Shown piece by piece: positions 1-9,164 of a DNA stretch of 64,000 nt. Position 1 is the first letter of the stretch, and each line of letters begins with the position of its first letter. Under the pieces are notes generated by a model. That model was not told where the DNA came from. It made no database searches and saw only the letters and a program-made list of their open reading frames with translations. Both the position numbers and the translations under genes were made by a program. Origin of the DNA: Curtobacterium sp. MCBD17_032 (GTDB taxonomy: Bacteria > Actinomycetota > Actinomycetes > Actinomycetales > Microbacteriaceae); NCBI RefSeq assembly GCF_003234855.1, contig NZ_QKTO01000001.1, positions 1-64,000 of the forward strand, in the 5' to 3' direction.

Positions 1-42
1 GGGTCAAGCGGCCCGCCGACTGGGTCGTGCGGGGGTGAGGGG

Positions 43-87
43 GCCGGGAGGCGCGGTGCGGGTCGGACCTGCACCGCGCCTCCCGGC
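43..87 (-). terminator. Strong hairpin terminator after the sugar-binding protein gene
   Basis: Two perfectly complementary 17-base arms (43-59 and 71-87, left arm GCCGGGAGGCGCGGTGC) flank an 11-base loop just downstream of the leftward solute-binding protein gene. There is no clear T-run, as is common for terminators in very GC-rich actinobacteria. It implies that the gene ends its transcript here or that readthrough into a permease gene is attenuated. Confidence 0.75.
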
Positions 88-127
88 GGGTGGCCGCGTC
101 AGCGGCGGAGCGGTTGACTGGAGGGCG

Positions 128-1432
128 TCAGCCGGTGACGGCCTTCACGCCGTCGGCGTACTGCTGGCCGAGTTCCTCGTTGACCTGCTTCGGCGAGCTG
201 CTGCCGTTCAGGACGCTCTGCAGACCGGCGTTGAGCTGGTCGTAGAAGGTCGAGGTGGGCCAGTCGGGGTAGAACGCCAGGCCGTCACGCTCGGTGAGCG
301 TGTTGAAGTTGGCGATGAGTTCCTTGCTCTTCTCGTCCGTGATGTCGGATTCGGTCGCCGCGACCGGGACGCCACCGTTGTTGCCGATGATCGCCTGCAT
401 CTCGGGACGGAGCGTGATGTCGATGAACTCCTCGGCGAGGGTCTTGTTCTTCGCCTTGGTCGGGACGACCCAGAGGTTGCCCGACGAGCCGGGCGACATC
501 TCGGCACCCGGGTAGAGGAACGTGCCCCAGTCCTGCTGCATCTCGGTGCCGAACCGGCCGTACCACCACGAGCCGGAGAAGAACATCGGGTACTTGCCGC
601 TGATGAAGGCGGTGCCCGCGTCCTCGGCCTTCATGCCGGTGGCGTCGGCGGAGATGTAGCCCTTGTCGGTCCAGTCCTGGATCGTCTTCGTGGCGTAGCT
701 GATCTGCTCGTCCGAGAAGTCGACCGGGTTCTTGTACAGCTGGTAGTCGTCGACCCAGTCACGGTCGGCCTTGGTCAGTGCGAGCTGGTACCAGAGCTGG
801 CCGAGCGGGTACTCCGCGGCCGACTCGGCGAGGGGCGTGATGCCCTTCGACTCGAACGTCGCCATGGCCTTCTCGAGGTCGGCCTCGGTCTTCGGGACCT
901 CGACGCCGTACTCCTCGAAGAGCTCCTTGTTGTAGTAGAACTCGACGTACTCGCCGTAGTCGGGCACGCCGTACCAGGAGCCGGAGCCCATCACGCCCTT
1001 CTCGTCGTACCGGGCCGTGGTCTGCAGCGACTTGGCGAGCTTGTCGTCCCAGCCGTACTTCTCCACGGCGTCGTCGAGCGGGCTGAGCAGGCCCTGGCTG
1101 GCGAGCAGGCCAGCCGTGGCGTTCCCCTTGTTGTACTCGATCAGGTCCGGGGCCTGGTCGGAGTTGAGCGACTGGCTGGCCGTCTTCCGGATCTGCTCGA
1201 AGCTCTTCTCCTGGAACTCGACCTTCGCGCCGGTCTCCTTCTCGAAGACCTTGATCGACTCCTTCCAGGCCTTGCCCATGGCGGAGTCCTCGGACTCGAA
1301 GTGCCAGAGCTCCAGGGTCTTGCCGTCCTCGTTGCTGCGGTCGTCGGCGCTCCCGCCGGCGGAACAGCCGGTGAGGACGACGGCGGTCGCGGCGAGCCCG
1401 GCGAGTGCGCCGAGCAGGCGTGACTTCTTCAT
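128..1432 (-). CDS. ABC transporter sugar-binding lipoprotein
   Basis: A 434-residue extracellular solute-binding protein of the family that serves carbohydrate ABC importers (CUT1-type). The N-terminus has a short lysine-containing n-region, a hydrophobic stretch and a lipobox ending LTGC near residue 23, so it should be lipid-anchored on the outer face of the membrane. The mature part begins with the typical LELWHFE strand and keeps the two-lobe pattern (residues about 35-430). The ATG is preceded by AAGGAAG at a good distance. The gene lies downstream of a LacI gene and has a LacI-type palindrome at 1472-1487 in its leader, so sugar-controlled repression is likely. Permease genes would be expected beyond the left edge, but a strong hairpin follows the stop. 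The substrate cannot be read from the sequence. Confidence 0.92.
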   Translation of the reverse strand: MKKSRLLGALAGLAATAVVLTGCSAGGSADDRSNEDGKTLELWHFESEDSAMGKAWKESIKVFEKETGAKVEFQEKSFEQIRKTASQSLNSDQAPDLIEYNKGNATAGLLASQGLLSPLDDAVEKYGWDDKLAKSLQTTARYDEKGVMGSGSWYGVPDYGEYVEFYYNKELFEEYGVEVPKTEADLEKAMATFESKGITPLAESAAEYPLGQLWYQLALTKADRDWVDDYQLYKNPVDFSDEQISYATKTIQDWTDKGYISADATGMKAEDAGTAFISGKYPMFFSGSWWYGRFGTEMQQDWGTFLYPGAEMSPGSSGNLWVVPTKAKNKTLAEEFIDITLRPEMQAIIGNNGGVPVAATESDITDEKSKELIANFNTLTERDGLAFYPDWPTSTFYDQLNAGLQSVLNGSSSPKQVNEELGQQYADGVKAVTG

Positions 1433-1471
1433 GTCGCTACTTCCTTGTAGGGGGATGGGGCTGGTTCGGTT

Positions 1472-1487
1472 GTCGAAGCGCTTCGAC
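1472..1487. promoter_or_regulatory. LacI-family operator in front of the sugar-binding protein
   Basis: GTCGAAGCGCTTCGAC is a perfect 16-bp palindrome with the central CG typical of LacI/GalR operators. It sits 40 bp upstream of the start of the solute-binding protein gene. Two close relatives of the same sequence flank the lacI promoter at 2585-2600 and 2627-2642, which makes this the likely site of the neighbouring LacI repressor. Confidence 0.8.
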
Positions 1488-1522
1488 GACGGACCGTCGA
1501 GAGCGCCGCTGAGCGGTGCCGG

Positions 1523-2530
1523 TCAGTGCACCGGTCGGATGGACCCGCGGTCGATGAACCGCGGTCGGAGGAGCGTGACGCCCGGTTCACGGACACCGTC
1601 GACCTGACGGACGGCGCCCTCCACGGCGCCGCGACACATCTCCTCGAGCGGGAGGGGGATGGTGGACAGGGGGACCTCGAGCACGTCGGTGTCGTAGCTC
1701 GCGCACGCGGCGAGCACGGACACGTCCTCCGGGACGCGGACACCCCGGGACACGAGGTGGGCGAGGACGGCCTCGACGACGGGCTCGTTGCAGTGGAACA
1801 CGAGCGCGGTCATGTCGGGCAGGCCGGCGAGGAGCTCGTCCGCGGCCCGACGCTGGTCGGCGCGGTCGAGCGACGGGTACATCGCGAGCGTGGCGACGCC
1901 GGCCGTCCGGCACTCGTCCTCGAAGGCGTCGGCGAAGCGGCGGATGAAGCCCGTGTGCCGCTCGACGTACGTCGCGGGGTGGCCGATGACCCCGATGCTG
2001 CGGTGCCCGGCGGCGGCGAGTTCCCGGACGGATGCCCGCCCGGCCTCGGCGAAGTCCAGGTCGATGCAGGTGAGCCCGGTGGTGTCGCCCGGGACACCGA
2101 CGAACGCCGCCGCGGCTCCCGACCGGCGCACGACCTCGGCGCGCTCGTCGTCCGTGGACACCCCGAGCACGACGACCCCGTCGACGAGTGAGCTGTCCAC
2201 CACGCGGCGGATGCCGGTGACCTCGTCGTCGCGGGCGAGCAGGAGCACGTCGTCGTCGTGCGCCCGGGCGGCCTCGACCACCGCGGTGACGAAGCGCATG
2301 TGCGTCGGCAGGTGCGCGTCCTCCCGGATCGGGGCGGACAGGGCGAGGATGTTCGTGCGGGCCCCGGCGAGCATCCGAGCGCCGGCGTTCGGACGGTAGT
2401 CGAGCTCGGCGACGGCCTGGTCGATGCGGGCCCGGGTCGTGGCGGAGATCGCGCGCTTGCCGGAGAGGGCGTAGGAGACGGTCGAGATCGACACGCCTGC
2501 GGCCTTCGCCACCTCGTGGATCGTCACCAT
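1523..2530 (-). CDS. LacI-family transcriptional repressor
   Basis: A 335-residue LacI/GalR regulator. Residues 2-50 form the helix-turn-helix and hinge (TIHEVAKAAG, VSISTVSYALSGK), followed by the periplasmic-binding-protein-like effector domain to the C-terminus. An open frame runs further upstream, but the start chosen here (MVTIHEV) is the family start and has GAGGAGG seven bases before the ATG. The gene ends 90 bp before the sugar-binding protein gene and reads the same way. Palindromes matching one another lie in front of both genes, so it probably represses the sugar importer and itself. The inducer is unknown. Confidence 0.93.
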   Translation of the reverse strand: MVTIHEVAKAAGVSISTVSYALSGKRAISATTRARIDQAVAELDYRPNAGARMLAGARTNILALSAPIREDAHLPTHMRFVTAVVEAARAHDDDVLLLARDDEVTGIRRVVDSSLVDGVVVLGVSTDDERAEVVRRSGAAAAFVGVPGDTTGLTCIDLDFAEAGRASVRELAAAGHRSIGVIGHPATYVERHTGFIRRFADAFEDECRTAGVATLAMYPSLDRADQRRAADELLAGLPDMTALVFHCNEPVVEAVLAHLVSRGVRVPEDVSVLAACASYDTDVLEVPLSTIPLPLEEMCRGAVEGAVRQVDGVREPGVTLLRPRFIDRGSIRPVH

Positions 2531-2584
2531 GTGCGCACCTCCTCGTGCCGGTCGTCGTCGTTCGCAGTCGGCCGTCGGAGGGCT

Positions 2585-2642
2585 TGTGAAGCGCTTCGAC
2601 GAGCTCGCGACGGCGACGCTAACAGCGTCGAAGCGCTTCGCG
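2585..2642. promoter_or_regulatory. Pair of LacI-type operators between lacI and the ABC exporter
   Basis: Two copies of the AAGCGCTT-centred palindrome lie 42 bp apart (centres about 2592 and 2634): 2585-2600 (TGTGAAGCGCTTCGAC) and 2627-2642 (GTCGAAGCGCTTCGCG). They are imperfect versions of the site at 1472-1487. The spacing is close to four helical turns, which would let one tetramer or two dimers bind the same face. They lie in the intergenic region shared by lacI and the divergent exporter gene. Confidence 0.75.
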
Positions 2643-2822
2643 CAACCCATTCGTCGGTGCGGCCCCCGGATGGAGCGCGCCACGAGCCACCGATGACTCG
2701 TGGCCGCGTGTTCGCACCGGCCGCGCCGTATCCTGACTGCCTGCTCGCCGCCGCTGGGGAGGCCCCCGAGCTCGGGCGACCCCGACCCGTCGGTCGGGCC
2801 CGTTGCCACGGAAGGAACTGCC

Positions 2823-4712
2823 ATGAGCATGGAGAGCGCGGCCTGGAGCTCGCTGTACAAGATCTCGACCGCCAAGAACGGCGAACACGGCTTCTCGCGT
2901 GAGTCGGTGCGGCGGATCCTGACGTTCGCCGTGCCCTACCGGGCCAAGCTCGTCGTCTTCATCGCCCTCTCCGTCGTGGGGGCCGTGCTCGCCGTGGCGA
3001 CGCCGGTGCTCGCCGGCCGGGTGGTCGACGTCATCGTCGCCCGGGGCGCGGTCGCCACGATCGTCTGGCTCGCCGTCGTCATCGCGCTCGTGGCGGTGGG
3101 CGACGCCGTCGTGTCGCTCGTGACGCGCTGGTACTCGGCGCGGATCGGCGAAGGCGTGATCCTGGACCTGAGGACCGCCGTCTTCGACCACGTGCAGAAG
3201 ATGCCGATCGCGTTCTTCACGCGCACCCGCACCGGCGCCCTCGTCAGCCGCCTCAACAACGACGTCATCGGCGCGCAGCAGGCCTTCAGCGGCACGCTCT
3301 CCGGCGTGGTCACGAACCTCGTGGCACTGGTCCTCACCCTGTCCGTCATGCTCAGCACGTCCTGGCTCGTGACGGTGCTCGCGGTGGTCATGCTCCCGGT
3401 CTTCCTGATCCCCGCGCGCCGCATGGGCAGCCGCCTGGCCGCGTTGCGCCGGGAGGCCGCCGACCACAACTCCGCGATGAGCACGCAGATGACCGAGCGG
3501 TTCTCGGCACCCGGCGCCACGCTCGTCAAGCTGTTCGGCCGCCCCGACGAGGAGTCCGAGGAGTTCCGCGTGCGCGCCGCCCGGGTCCGCGACATCGGGG
3601 TCCGGACCGCGATGCTGCAGTTCGTCTTCGTCACCGCGCTGACGCTCGTGTCCGCCCTCGCCCTCGCCCTCGTGTACGGGCTCGGTGGCTTCCTGGCGCT
3701 CGCCGGCCAGCTCGACACCGGCGCGGTGGTCACCCTGGCGCTCCTCCTCACCCGTCTGTACGTGCCGCTGACCAGCCTCGCGAACGCTCGGGTCGAGATC
3801 ATGAGCGCAGTGGTGAGCTTCGAGCGGGTCTTCGAGGTCCTGGACCTCGAACCGCTCATCCGCGAGCAGCCCGACGCGGTCACCGTCCCCGACGGTCCCG
3901 TGGCCGTGGAGTTCGACGACGTCCACTTCGCCTACCCGTCCGCGGACAAGGTGTCCCTCGCCTCCCTCGAGGAGGTCTCCACGCTGGACACCCGCGGCGG
4001 CGAGGAGGTGCTGCACGGCGTGTCCTTCCGGATCGAGCCCGGACAGACCGTCGCCCTCGTCGGGACCTCCGGTGCCGGCAAGTCCACGATCGCGCAGCTC
4101 CTCGCGCGCCTGTACGACGTCGACAGCGGCGCCGTCCGGCTGGGCGGGACCGACGTCCGCGACGTCACGTTCGCCTCCATGCGGCACACCCTGGGCATGG
4201 TGACCCAGGACGGCCACCTCTTCCACGAGACCATCGGCGCCAACCTCCGCCTGGCGCGGCCGGAGGCGTCCGACGACGAGGTGTGGGACGCCGTCCGCCG
4301 AGCGCGGCTCGAGCCGCTCATCCGGTCCCTGCCGGACCAGCTGGACACGATGGTGGGCGAGCGTGGCTACCGGCTGTCCGGGGGTGAGCGACAGCGGATG
4401 ACCATCGCCAGGCTCCTGCTCGCCCGACCGCGCGTCGTGATCCTCGACGAGGCGACGGCGGCGCTCGACTCGACCTCGGAGGCCGCCGTGCAGGCGGCGC
4501 TGAGCGAGGCGCTGGAGGGACGGACGGCGATGGTGATCGCGCACCGGCTCTCCACCATCCGCAGCGCGGACCTGATCCTCGTCGTCGAGGACGGCTCCAT
4601 CGTGGAGCGCGGGACGCACGAGGAACTGCTGGCCGCGCGTGGGCGGTACGAGGAGCTGCACCGGACCCAGTTCGCGGTGCAGGCGGACGCCGCGGCGGAT
4701 GCGGCGCGCTGA
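2823..4712 (+). CDS. ABC exporter (fused permease and ATPase)
   Basis: A 629-residue half-transporter of the multidrug/lipid exporter type. Residues about 35-330 hold six membrane helices and the coupling regions. The nucleotide-binding domain (about 360-615) has Walker A GTSGAGKST near 415-423, the signature LSGGERQR near 518, Walker B VVILDEATAAL near 538 and the switch histidine in IAHRLST. The ATG at 2823 is preceded by GGAAGGAAC; the frame stays open upstream to 2700, but nothing there resembles the family. An insert of about 20 residues (SLASLEEVSTLDTRGGEE) lies before the Walker A strand. It should act as a homodimer. The LacI operators upstream suggest sugar-linked control, but this is inference. 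Substrate unknown. Confidence 0.92.
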   Translation: MSMESAAWSSLYKISTAKNGEHGFSRESVRRILTFAVPYRAKLVVFIALSVVGAVLAVATPVLAGRVVDVIVARGAVATIVWLAVVIALVAVGDAVVSLVTRWYSARIGEGVILDLRTAVFDHVQKMPIAFFTRTRTGALVSRLNNDVIGAQQAFSGTLSGVVTNLVALVLTLSVMLSTSWLVTVLAVVMLPVFLIPARRMGSRLAALRREAADHNSAMSTQMTERFSAPGATLVKLFGRPDEESEEFRVRAARVRDIGVRTAMLQFVFVTALTLVSALALALVYGLGGFLALAGQLDTGAVVTLALLLTRLYVPLTSLANARVEIMSAVVSFERVFEVLDLEPLIREQPDAVTVPDGPVAVEFDDVHFAYPSADKVSLASLEEVSTLDTRGGEEVLHGVSFRIEPGQTVALVGTSGAGKSTIAQLLARLYDVDSGAVRLGGTDVRDVTFASMRHTLGMVTQDGHLFHETIGANLRLARPEASDDEVWDAVRRARLEPLIRSLPDQLDTMVGERGYRLSGGERQRMTIARLLLARPRVVILDEATAALDSTSEAAVQAALSEALEGRTAMVIAHRLSTIRSADLILVVEDGSIVERGTHEELLAARGRYEELHRTQFAVQADAAADAAR

Positions 4713-4751
4713 GCCGTTCCTGATCGCCGTCCGCTCTGCCATGCTCGGGAC

Positions 4752-5819
4752 ATGACGGACGGGTCCACCCACGCGGGCACGTGGTGGCGCCGCGGGAGAT
4801 CGGCGCGACCGTGGCTGCATGCCCTGCTGGCGGCGGTCGTCGGGATCGGAGCGGCGCACGCCGCGCACGTCGGTGGCGTCCTGGTCCTCCTCACCGGGGT
4901 CGCCGGCCTCGTGGCGCTGCTGGGTGCGGCAGCCGCCACCGGGGTCGCCCTCGCCGTGGTGGCCGTCGTCGGGACCGGCAGGACCAGGGCGGCCTGGCTG
5001 GGCCTGCCCGCGCTCGTCGTGGTGCCCGCGGTGCTCGTCGTCGACGTCCTGCCCGGTGTCCTCGGCGCGGTCGGGCGTGCCACCGGGAGCGGGGCCGCCG
5101 AGCTCGACGTGACACCGTCCCCCCTCCTGTACCTCGTCGGCGCCGTGCTCGCGACCGTCCCCGCGCTCCTCGTCCACCCCGGTCGCACCCGTGTCGTCGG
5201 CCTCGTGGCGTCGGCGGCGGGGACGATCGTGGTCGTCGTGCTCGCCGTCGTGCTCGGCGTACAGGCCCACCAGCTCGGTGTCGAACGCGACCAGGAGGCC
5301 CTTGCGCGTGCGCAGGCCGCGATCGGCGCCGACTTCCGGCCCGTCACCGTCGCCCCTGCCGGCTACGGGTCGGTCTATGAGGCGAACATCGAGAAGCGCC
5401 TCCCCGGGTTCCTGCAGGTGTTCACGTCGCCGGCGTCGAAGGGGCACGCACCCGGACAGACGAGCGGTGACGACCTCACCGTCGTCACGATGGCGGCGGA
5501 CACGCCCGTCTGCGGTCGTCCCGTCGAGGGGGTCGGCAGCGACGGCGGGTCCGAGGTCGAGTCCTCGTGCACGGTCGAGGCCGGGTTCGGCCGTCGGACG
5601 AGTGCCCACGGGCAGGAGGTCTCGGCGGTGGTCGGGGACACCCTCGTCGCGGTCAGCGCGCGGGTCGAGGTGGACGTCAGCGTGCTGGAGGACGCCGTCC
5701 GGTCAGCGGAGCCGATCGGGGACCAGGCGTACCGGCACGTCCTGCTCGGCGACGGCGACGAGTACAGCGACGAGCTCGACGGCAACCGCTGCCCGGTCAC
5801 CGGCGCGGTCTGCGGTTGA
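4752..5819 (+). CDS. Multi-pass membrane protein of unknown function
   Basis: I do not recognise the family. The 355-residue product starts with a basic segment (about 1-20), then has five likely membrane helices up to about residue 175 (for example LHALLAAVVGIGAAHAAH, VALLGAAAATGVALAVVAV and TIVVVVLAVVLGVQ), and ends in a soluble region of about 170 residues. The C-terminal part contains four cysteines (in TPVCGRP, SSCTVE, NRCPV and AVCG), compatible with disulfides if it faces outward. The start is 40 bp after the ABC exporter, same strand, so the two may be co-transcribed. High GC at third codon positions supports real coding. Confidence 0.75.
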   Translation: MTDGSTHAGTWWRRGRSARPWLHALLAAVVGIGAAHAAHVGGVLVLLTGVAGLVALLGAAAATGVALAVVAVVGTGRTRAAWLGLPALVVVPAVLVVDVLPGVLGAVGRATGSGAAELDVTPSPLLYLVGAVLATVPALLVHPGRTRVVGLVASAAGTIVVVVLAVVLGVQAHQLGVERDQEALARAQAAIGADFRPVTVAPAGYGSVYEANIEKRLPGFLQVFTSPASKGHAPGQTSGDDLTVVTMAADTPVCGRPVEGVGSDGGSEVESSCTVEAGFGRRTSAHGQEVSAVVGDTLVAVSARVEVDVSVLEDAVRSAEPIGDQAYRHVLLGDGDEYSDELDGNRCPVTGAVCG

Positions 5820-5930
5820 CGCCCGTCCTCCCGCGGGACGGTGGAGCGCACGGTCGACGCCGCTGCGACCTGGAGGTCGAGCAGGATCCCGGACCGACGG
5901 ACGCGCCGGTGCGCGCGTGCGTGCCCGCGG

Positions 5931-7013
5931 TCAGGAGAGCGGCACCGCCGCCGGCCGGGAGGCACGGCTCGCGACGGCGACGACCGCGTGCGTCCGCCCC
6001 GCGGTCGCGATGGACTCCATGACGTCGAGCACGTGGAACGCCAGCGCACCGGAAGCCCGGTGCTGCTCCCCCGAGGCGATCGCCCGCGCCATGTCCGCGA
6101 GCCCCACACCACGTCCGGCGTCCCGGTGGCCGGCGAGTTCCGGCAGCTCCCGGAACGTCCGGTCCTCGGCCGTGGCGATCCGGGTCGGGTCCGAGAACCG
6201 GTTCGGGTCGGCGACCGACAGCGATCCGGCGGTGCCGTGCACCTCGAACAGCGGCGCCTCGGTCGCCCAGACCTCGAACGACACCGTCATGGTGGAGACG
6301 ACCCCGCCCTCGTGCTCGAGGACCGCGACGACGTGGGTGTCGACGTCGACCGGCAGGACCCGGCCGGCGTCCGGGCCGGTGGCGACCGTGCGCTGCCGGG
6401 TCGACCGGGTCGTGCTGCCGCTGACGCGCACCACGGGGCCGAAGAACGTGACGAGGCTCGTCAGGTAGTACGGGCCCATGTCGAGCAGCGGTCCCCCGCC
6501 CGGCTGGTAGTAGAAGCCGGGGGCCGGGTGCCAGAGCTCGTGGCCGGGCGCACTCCACGACACCGCCGCTCCGACCGGCGTGCCGATGCGTCCCTCGTCG
6601 AGCGCCGCACGGGCGGTCTGGACGCCGGTGCCGAGGACGGTGTCCGGGGCGCTGCCGACCCGGAGACCCGCGGCGTCCGCAGCGGCCAGGACGGGAGCGG
6701 CCTCGGCGGTGTGCAGCGCGAGGGGCTTCTCCCCGTAGACGTGCTTGCCCGCGGCGAGCGCCCGGAGCGCCACGTCGGCGTGCGCGGCCGGGATCGTCAG
6801 GTTGAGGACGACGTCGACGTCGTCGGACGCCAGGAGCTCGTCGACCCCGAGCGCCTGCACGCCCTGTTCCTCGGCGACCGTCGCTGCCCGGGCGGTGTCG
6901 AGGTCGGCGACCGCGGTGAGCCGGAGGTCGGGCAGCGACGGGAACTGCTCGAGGTACTGCCGACTGATGTTCCCGACGCCGACCATGCCGACGCGGAGGG
7001 GTGCGGCACTCAT
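5931..7013 (-). CDS. Gfo/Idh/MocA-family oxidoreductase
   Basis: A 360-residue NAD(P)-dependent sugar or inositol dehydrogenase. The N-terminal Rossmann fold carries GVGNISRQ near residue 12, and the family motif EKPLA follows near residue 98. The remainder is the C-terminal alpha/beta substrate domain. The ATG at 7013 overlaps the stop of the ThuA gene by ATGA, so it is translationally coupled as the last gene of a three-gene operon (dehydrogenase, ThuA, dehydrogenase). Such sets process cyclic polyols or modified sugars. The exact substrate is not readable. Confidence 0.9.
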   Translation of the reverse strand: MSAAPLRVGMVGVGNISRQYLEQFPSLPDLRLTAVADLDTARAATVAEEQGVQALGVDELLASDDVDVVLNLTIPAAHADVALRALAAGKHVYGEKPLALHTAEAAPVLAAADAAGLRVGSAPDTVLGTGVQTARAALDEGRIGTPVGAAVSWSAPGHELWHPAPGFYYQPGGGPLLDMGPYYLTSLVTFFGPVVRVSGSTTRSTRQRTVATGPDAGRVLPVDVDTHVVAVLEHEGGVVSTMTVSFEVWATEAPLFEVHGTAGSLSVADPNRFSDPTRIATAEDRTFRELPELAGHRDAGRGVGLADMARAIASGEQHRASGALAFHVLDVMESIATAGRTHAVVAVASRASRPAAVPLS

Positions 7014-7741
7014 CGGGCGGCCCACAGCAGACCGCGCTCGATGATCGTGCGGACGGGTTGCGACTCGACGATCTCGATGCGGTGCCCGGGTGCCGACACG
7101 AAGACCCGCCCCTTCCCCCACTGCCGCGTCCAGATCGCCGGCGAGGTCACCGGGCGGTTCCAGGCGTCCCAGCTCCGGGCCTCCTGCGTGGTGGTGGCGA
7201 GCACGTCGTCGTACTCGTCACTGAGCACCCAGTACTGCTCGCTGACCAGATCGAAGTCGTCGATCCCCCGTGTGATCGGGTGCTCCCGGCCGAGGTCGGT
7301 CATGTGCACCGTGTACGGGATGTAGTTGTCGGACTGCTCGCCGACGCGCTCGGACGGGTGCTTGCCCGCGTGGTGGGCGAACTGGCCGCCGATCATGTGC
7401 AGGTAGTCCGCGTTGTCCCGGTACGAGTCCGCGATGCCGCCGTGCCACCCGGCCATCCCGGTCCCGGCGAGGACCGCGCGCTGCAGGCCGTCGAACTCCT
7501 CCTTCGCGATCGTCGACATCGTGTTCACCTGCACGACGAGGTCGACCGTGTCCATCACCGCCTGGTCGGCGTAGACAGCGGTGCCCTCCTCGACGCGGAC
7601 GTCGAAGCCGTTGTCGCGGAGGAACGGGATGAACAGCTCGGTGGTCTCGACGGGCATGTGCCCGTCCCAACCACCGCGGACGACGAGTGCCTGACGTTGC
7701 ACGGGAGGTGCTCCTTGCGGATCGAGGGAGTGGTCGGTCAT
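7010..7741 (-). CDS. ThuA domain-containing protein
   Basis: A 243-residue protein with the ThuA (trehalose utilisation) fold, a glutamine-amidotransferase-like flavodoxin domain. The strand-turn GGWDGH near the N-terminus, the GMAGWHGG motif near the middle and the C-terminal WGKGRVFVSAPGH segment fit the family. The start MTDHSLD lies 13 bases after the stop of the upstream dehydrogenase; longer upstream reading gives unrelated low-complexity peptide. ThuA proteins commonly sit with Gfo/Idh/MocA dehydrogenases, as here, and probably help in the same sugar pathway. Biochemical activity is not established for most members. Confidence 0.88.
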   Translation of the reverse strand: MTDHSLDPQGAPPVQRQALVVRGGWDGHMPVETTELFIPFLRDNGFDVRVEEGTAVYADQAVMDTVDLVVQVNTMSTIAKEEFDGLQRAVLAGTGMAGWHGGIADSYRDNADYLHMIGGQFAHHAGKHPSERVGEQSDNYIPYTVHMTDLGREHPITRGIDDFDLVSEQYWVLSDEYDDVLATTTQEARSWDAWNRPVTSPAIWTRQWGKGRVFVSAPGHRIEIVESQPVRTIIERGLLWAAR

Positions 7742-7754
7742 CGGGTGGGGCCGG

Positions 7755-8948
7755 TCATCGACCGGTGACAGGGGTCCACGCGCTGCCGTCGGCGGCGCTC
7801 CGCTGCACGGCGTCGAGGACGTCCTGCACGTGGAGCCCGACGGCGAAGGACGGTTCGGGCTGCTGCCCGGTGGTGATCGCGGTGACGAAGTCGACGACCT
7901 CGTGCACGAAGGTGTGCTCGTACCCGATCGTGTGCCCGGTCGGCCACCAGTTCGCCATGTACGGGTGCTCGGGCTCGGTGACGAGCACCCGCCGGAAGCC
8001 CTGCTCACCGGCGGGTGCGGTCGCGTCGTACACGCGGAGCTCGTTCATCGCCTCGAGGTCGAACACGATCGCGCCCTCCGACCCGCTGATCTCGATCGTC
8101 AAGCCGTTCTTCCTCCCGGTCGCGTACCGGGTGGCCTCGAACGAGGCGACGGTCCCGCCCGGCCGCGCCGCGCCTCCCGTCAGGCGCCCGAGGAACCACG
8201 CGGCGTCGTCGACCGTGACCTGCCCGCGCTCGTCCGAGGCGGTGCCGGAGAGGCCGACGCCGTCGGCCAGGAGCGGCCGCTCGTGCACGAAGGTCTCGAG
8301 CGTGCCGCTCACCGAGCCGAGCGTGGCGCCGGTGACGTGTTCGACCAGGTCCACGGCGTGCGCGCCGATGTCGCCGAGCGAGCCGGACCCGGCGAGCGCG
8401 GCGTCCAGCCGCCACGTCATCGGACCGTCCGCGTCGGTGAGCCAGTCCTGCAGGTACAGCGCGCGGGCCTGGCGGACCTCGCCGATCCGCCCGGCCTGCA
8501 CGAGCCGGCGGGCGAACGCGAGAGCGGGGACACGTCGGTAGCTGAAACCGACCATCGAGCGGACCCCGCGGTCCGCGGCGGACGAGGCGGCGGCGACCAT
8601 GGCCTCCGCCTCGGCGACGGTGTTGGCGAGCGGCTTCTCGCACAGGACGTGCTTGCCGGCCTCGAGCGCCGCGATCGCGACCTCGACGTGCGACGACCCG
8701 GGCGAGCAGACGTCGACGACGTCGATGTCCGGGTCCTCGACCACGCGACGCCAATCGGTCTCGGCGCGCTGCCATCCGAAGCGGGCGCGGGCTGCCTCGG
8801 TGCGGTCCGGGGCGCGACCGACGACGACGCTCATCTCGGGCTCGCGGTCGAGCGGGAAGAACCGCGGCGCCACCCGCCACGCCTGCGAGTGCGCGGCCCC
8901 CATGAAGCCGTGGCCGACCATCGCGACCCGCAACCGGTCCTCCGTCAT
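7755..8948 (-). CDS. Gfo/Idh/MocA-family oxidoreductase
   Basis: A 397-residue dehydrogenase, first gene of the operon. The Rossmann motif GHGFMGAAH starts near residue 11 and CEKPLAN lies near residue 98, with the substrate domain after that. The chosen ATG at 8948 has GAGGGAG eight bases upstream. Upstream methionines fall in shadow sequence. It is only distantly similar to the last gene of the operon, so the two probably act on successive intermediates or different epimers. The 5' region shared with the divergent lipoprotein gene (8949-9164) should hold its promoter. Confidence 0.9.
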   Translation of the reverse strand: MTEDRLRVAMVGHGFMGAAHSQAWRVAPRFFPLDREPEMSVVVGRAPDRTEAARARFGWQRAETDWRRVVEDPDIDVVDVCSPGSSHVEVAIAALEAGKHVLCEKPLANTVAEAEAMVAAASSAADRGVRSMVGFSYRRVPALAFARRLVQAGRIGEVRQARALYLQDWLTDADGPMTWRLDAALAGSGSLGDIGAHAVDLVEHVTGATLGSVSGTLETFVHERPLLADGVGLSGTASDERGQVTVDDAAWFLGRLTGGAARPGGTVASFEATRYATGRKNGLTIEISGSEGAIVFDLEAMNELRVYDATAPAGEQGFRRVLVTEPEHPYMANWWPTGHTIGYEHTFVHEVVDFVTAITTGQQPEPSFAVGLHVQDVLDAVQRSAADGSAWTPVTGR

Positions 8949-9164
8949 CGCATGCTCCCTCGCATCGTGCGTCCGCCGTCGACGGTAGGGACCGGCGGGT
9001 GGCCGGGACAAGCCGGACGGGAGGATCGGAAAACTTTCGTGCCCGGGTCACGGCAGGCGCGTGGTCACGGATGTCATCCCCGAGGAGCACACCGGTCCTC
9101 CGCTGCACCGATCCCGACGACCCGCCCGGTCCGGTGGGATCGGTACGACGACGAAAGGCACACC

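Noticed and set aside
2619-5609. 996-residue open frame antisense to the ABC exporter
   Set aside because: High GC keeps frames open on both strands. The product is low-complexity Asp/Gly/Arg/His-rich, whereas the plus strand encodes all ABC motifs.
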